Part shown: in pieces, positions 61,600-64,000 of the stretch
Layout of the letters: every line of letters begins with the position of its first letter
Numbering within the stretch: position 1 is the stretch's first letter
Assembly: GCF_009208555.1 (NCBI RefSeq)
Contig: NZ_WFLI01000024.1
Span: forward strand, 1 to 64,000
Length of the DNA stretch: 64,000 nt
Origin: Janthinobacterium violaceinigrum
Lineage (GTDB): Bacteria; Pseudomonadota; Gammaproteobacteria; Burkholderiales; Burkholderiaceae_D
Direction of reading: 5' to 3'
Program-made: the position numbers and the translations under genes
Notes under the pieces: generated by a model
What the model saw: only the letters and a program-made list of their open reading frames with translations
What the model was told of the DNA's origin: nothing
The model's database searches: none

Positions 61600-62760
61600 A
61601 TGCAGCCGATTTCTCCCGCCTCCCTGTTGCCCGCCGATCTGGCGCAGGCCACCCTCGTCGGCCGTATCTGGCGTGACGGTCCCTGCGTCGTCGCCGTGCG
61701 CGGCGGCGAAGCGATCGACATCACGCAGACGGCAGCGACGGTGGCGGAACTGTTCGAGCGCAGCGACGCGCTCGATATCGCCCGCCATGCGCCCGGTATT
61801 GCGCTCGGCCCCGTGCAGGCGCTGATGGCGCAGGCCCTGGCCGCGCCAGCCGATCAGCCGCTGCTGCTGGCGCCGTGCGACCTGCAGGCCGTCAAGGCCT
61901 GCGGCGTGACGTTTGCCGTCAGCCTGCTGGAACGGGTGATCGAGGAACAGGCGGGCGGCGACGCGGCACGCGCTGCCAGTTTGCGCGCTGCGCTGCAAGC
62001 CACCCTGGGCAGCGACCTGTCGGCCTTGCAGCCCGGCTCGGACGCGGCGCAGCGGCTGAAACAGCAGTTGCAGCAGCGCGGCGCCTGGTCGCAATACATG
62101 GAAGTGGGGATCGGCCCCGATGCGGAAGTGTTTACCAAGGCGCAGCCCATGTCTTCCGTTGGCTGCGGCGCGCAGGTGGGCTTGCTGCCGTCGTCGGCCT
62201 GGAACAACCCGGAGCCGGAAATCGTCCTGGCCGTCAACAGCCGCGGCCAGGTGCTGGGGGCGACCTTGGGCAACGACGTCAACCTGCGCGACATCGAAGG
62301 GCGCAGCGCCCTCTTGCTGGGCAAGGCCAAGGACAACAACGCTTCGTGCGCCATCGGCCCCTTCATCCGCCTGTTCGACGACGGTTTTACGCTCGATACC
62401 GTGCGCCAGGCGGAAGTGTCGCTGCTGATCGAAGGCGCGGACGACGGCTTCGTGCTCGAAGGCGCCAGCTTCATGCGCGAGATCAGCCGCGACCCGCTGG
62501 ACCTGGTGCGCCAGACGGCGGGGCAGTACCACCAGTATCCGGATGGCTTCATGCTTTTCCTCGGCACGATGTTCTCGCCCGTGAAGGACCGCGCCGCGCA
62601 GGGCGGCGGCTTCACCCACCACCTGGGCGACCGGGTCACCATCGCCAGCGCCGCGCTGGGCGCGCTGGTCAACGAAGTGCAGCGCTGCGATGCGATCCCT
62701 CCCTGGACGTTTGGCGTGCGCGCGCTGTACCGGAGCCTGGCGCAGCGCGGCCTGATCTGA
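61600..62760 (+). CDS. AraD1/GguC-type fumarylacetoacetate-hydrolase-family protein
   Basis: 386 residues. FAH-fold C-terminal domain with the metal-ligand segments (PEPEIVLAVNSRGQVLGATLGNDVNLRDIEGRS near residue 205 and FLGTMFSPVKDR near 325). This long FAH subfamily is found next to ChvE/GguAB (as GguC) and acts as L-2-keto-3-deoxyarabonate dehydratase in AraD1 members, removing water from the keto-deoxy acid on the way to 2-oxoglutarate semialdehyde. Function by family and context; the exact sugar is inferred. Ribosome site weak (GAAAG). Confidence 0.8.
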   Translation: MQPISPASLLPADLAQATLVGRIWRDGPCVVAVRGGEAIDITQTAATVAELFERSDALDIARHAPGIALGPVQALMAQALAAPADQPLLLAPCDLQAVKACGVTFAVSLLERVIEEQAGGDAARAASLRAALQATLGSDLSALQPGSDAAQRLKQQLQQRGAWSQYMEVGIGPDAEVFTKAQPMSSVGCGAQVGLLPSSAWNNPEPEIVLAVNSRGQVLGATLGNDVNLRDIEGRSALLLGKAKDNNASCAIGPFIRLFDDGFTLDTVRQAEVSLLIEGADDGFVLEGASFMREISRDPLDLVRQTAGQYHQYPDGFMLFLGTMFSPVKDRAAQGGGFTHHLGDRVTIASAALGALVNEVQRCDAIPPWTFGVRALYRSLAQRGLI

Positions 62761-62788
62761 TTTCCCCCTTCTTATCACGAGAGACACC

Positions 62789-63556
62789 ATGCAACATGCA
62801 AGCTATCCCAGCCTGGCAGGCCAACGCGTCGTCATCACGGGCGGCGGCACCGGCATCGGCGTGGCCATCGTCGAGGCGTTTGCGCGCCAGGGCGCCCACG
62901 TCACCTTTCTCGACATCGCCAGCGCGCCATCGCACGCACTGGAAGAAAAACTGGCGCATCTGCCGCACCCTCCCGTTTTCCGCTATTGCGACCTGACGGA
63001 CCTGGACGCCCTGGCAGCCACCTTCGCCGAGATCGAACACAGCGCGGGCGCCACGGATATCCTCGTCAACAACGCGGCCAATGACGACCGCCACCAGCTG
63101 CAGGACGTCACGCCCGCCTACTGGGACGAGCGCATCGCCGTCAACCTGCGCCACCAGTACTTCTGCGCGCAGGCGGTGGCGCCCGCCATGCGCGCCAAGG
63201 GCCGCGGCGTGATTCTCAACCTGGGCTCGATTTCCTGGCACCTGGCGCAAGCGAACCTGTCGATCTACATGACGGCGAAAGCCGGCATCGAGGGCCTGAC
63301 GCGCGGCCTGGCGCGCGACCTGGGCGTGCATGGCATCCGCGTCAACTGCATCATTCCCGGCGCCGTGCGCACGCCGCGCCAGGAGCGGCTGTGGCATACG
63401 CCGGAGGCGGAAGCCGTGATCCTGCAGGGACAATGCCTGCAGGTGCGCGTGGAGCCGGACGACGTGGCGGCGCTGGCGCTGTTCCTGGCATCCGACAACG
63501 CGGCCAAGTGCGCCGGACGCGAATACTATGTCGACGCAGGCTGGTACGGCGCATGA
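62789..63556 (+). CDS. SDR-family sugar dehydrogenase
   Basis: NAD(P)-dependent short-chain dehydrogenase, 255 residues. Cofactor motif TGGGTGIGVAIVEAF (from residue ~17), NNAAND, catalytic Ser in LGSISWH and YMTAK (Tyr and Lys). Very probably oxidises an aldose such as L-arabinose or galactose at C1, the first step of a non-phosphorylative pathway. GAGAGAC precedes the ATG. The stop overlaps the next ATG in ATGA. Confidence 0.88.
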   Translation: MQHASYPSLAGQRVVITGGGTGIGVAIVEAFARQGAHVTFLDIASAPSHALEEKLAHLPHPPVFRYCDLTDLDALAATFAEIEHSAGATDILVNNAANDDRHQLQDVTPAYWDERIAVNLRHQYFCAQAVAPAMRAKGRGVILNLGSISWHLAQANLSIYMTAKAGIEGLTRGLARDLGVHGIRVNCIIPGAVRTPRQERLWHTPEAEAVILQGQCLQVRVEPDDVAALALFLASDNAAKCAGREYYVDAGWYGA

Positions 63557-64000
63557 ACATTCCCGCCCATCGCCCGTCGCGGCGCTTCCGCTCGCAGGAC
63601 TGGTTCGACAATCCCGAGCACATCGACATGACGGCGCTGTACCTGGAGCGCTTCATGAACTACGGGATCACGGCCGAGGAGCTGCGTTCGGGCCGCCCCA
63701 TCATCGGCATTGCGCAAAGCGGCAGCGATATCAGCCCCTGCAACCGCATCCACCTGGAGCTGGCGCAGCGCGTGCGCGACGGCATCCGCGATGCGGGCGG
63801 CATCCCGATGGAATTCCCGCTGCACCCGATCTTCGAGAATTGCCGCCGTCCCACGGCCGCGCTGGACCGCAACCTGGCGTATCTGGGCCTGGTGGAGATT
63901 CTGCATGGCTACCCGATCGACGCCGTGGTGCTGACCACGGGCTGCGACAAGACGACGCCGGCCCAGCTGATGGCCGCCGCCACGGTGGACATTCCCGCCA
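63553..64000 (+). CDS. IlvD/Edd-family sugar-acid dehydratase (3' end outside window)
   Basis: Only 149 residues are visible. It starts MNIPAHRPSRRFRSQDWFDNPEH with ATG inside the SDR stop. The motifs GSDISPCN and TTGCDKTTPAQLMAAAT carry the Cys ligands of the iron-sulphur cluster in dihydroxy-acid and sugar-acid dehydratases; the extended N-terminus fits L-arabonate/D-xylonate dehydratases rather than IlvD itself. Together with the SDR and AraD1-like genes it makes a short oxidative pentose pathway. Confidence 0.88.
   Translation, partial: MNIPAHRPSRRFRSQDWFDNPEHIDMTALYLERFMNYGITAEELRSGRPIIGIAQSGSDISPCNRIHLELAQRVRDGIRDAGGIPMEFPLHPIFENCRRPTAALDRNLAYLGLVEILHGYPIDAVVLTTGCDKTTPAQLMAAATVDIPA

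Overview
The window is 64 kb of GC-rich (roughly 60-65 % by eye) chromosomal DNA from a betaproteobacterium. Gene content and order (mnmG-rsmG-parA-parB-atpIBEFHAGDC, rsmD-coaD-ferredoxin, a ChvE/GguAB sugar transporter beside an oxidative pentose pathway, a 3-hydroxybutyrate-oligomer hydrolase) and the protein sequences point to Oxalobacteraceae, most like Janthinobacterium, Massilia or Duganella. This placement is from recognition, not from a search. No rRNA, tRNA, CRISPR array, prophage or insertion sequence was seen.

Layout. 0-1.8 kb: end of a 7TM-type sensor histidine kinase. 2.1-9.6 kb: a two-partner secretion pair, a 1905-residue filamentous-haemagglutinin-like exoprotein with GLUG and 258-bp (86-residue) YDG-type repeats, and its outer-membrane transporter. 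9.6-18.5 kb: housekeeping and small genes (glmU, a DUF6279 lipoprotein, rsmD, coaD, a YfhL-type ferredoxin, a chalcone-isomerase-fold protein, a LysR regulator, a chemoreceptor). 18.0-23.2 kb: an Lrp-type regulator divergent from bifunctional putA, then mtnN. 23.2-24.7 kb: a gene-free stretch with a three-times repeated, precisely spaced arrangement of DnaA boxes and TAG/TAA trinucleotide runs, a candidate replication origin or DnaA-binding locus. 24.7-33.4 kb: a GMC oxidoreductase, a complete Liv-type ABC importer and a 3-hydroxybutyrate oligomer hydrolase. 33.5-36.5 kb, minus strand: an EAL phosphodiesterase, an iron alcohol dehydrogenase, and a short operon (gdx, a stand-alone nuoA-like gene, a 53-residue membrane protein) headed by a guanidine-II (mini-ykkC) riboswitch.

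36.7-48.6 kb: mnmG, rsmG, parA, parB and the whole F1Fo ATP synthase operon. Four parS-like sites lie at 30.7-36.6 kb, and a perfectly phased 9-bp repeat array sits just before parA. 48.6-57.2 kb: rsgA, then two divergent operons combining S-adenosylmethionine decarboxylase, a membrane-anchored spermidine-synthase-like protein, a Tat-exported FAD oxidoreductase, DUF350, SPFH, DUF4178 and small secreted or membrane proteins. This is the least understood gene set in the window. 57.3-64 kb: ChvE-GguA-GguB sugar importer (minus strand) divergent from a plus-strand operon (FAH-family AraD1/GguC-like, SDR sugar dehydrogenase, IlvD/Edd dehydratase, cut by the window end) that together suggest uptake and non-phosphorylative oxidation of L-arabinose or a similar sugar.

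Taken together, 23-49 kb looks like an origin-proximal segment: DnaA-box modules, parS sites, parAB, mnmG/rsmG and the atp operon all lie within 25 kb. dnaA itself is not in the window, so the exact position of oriC remains an inference.
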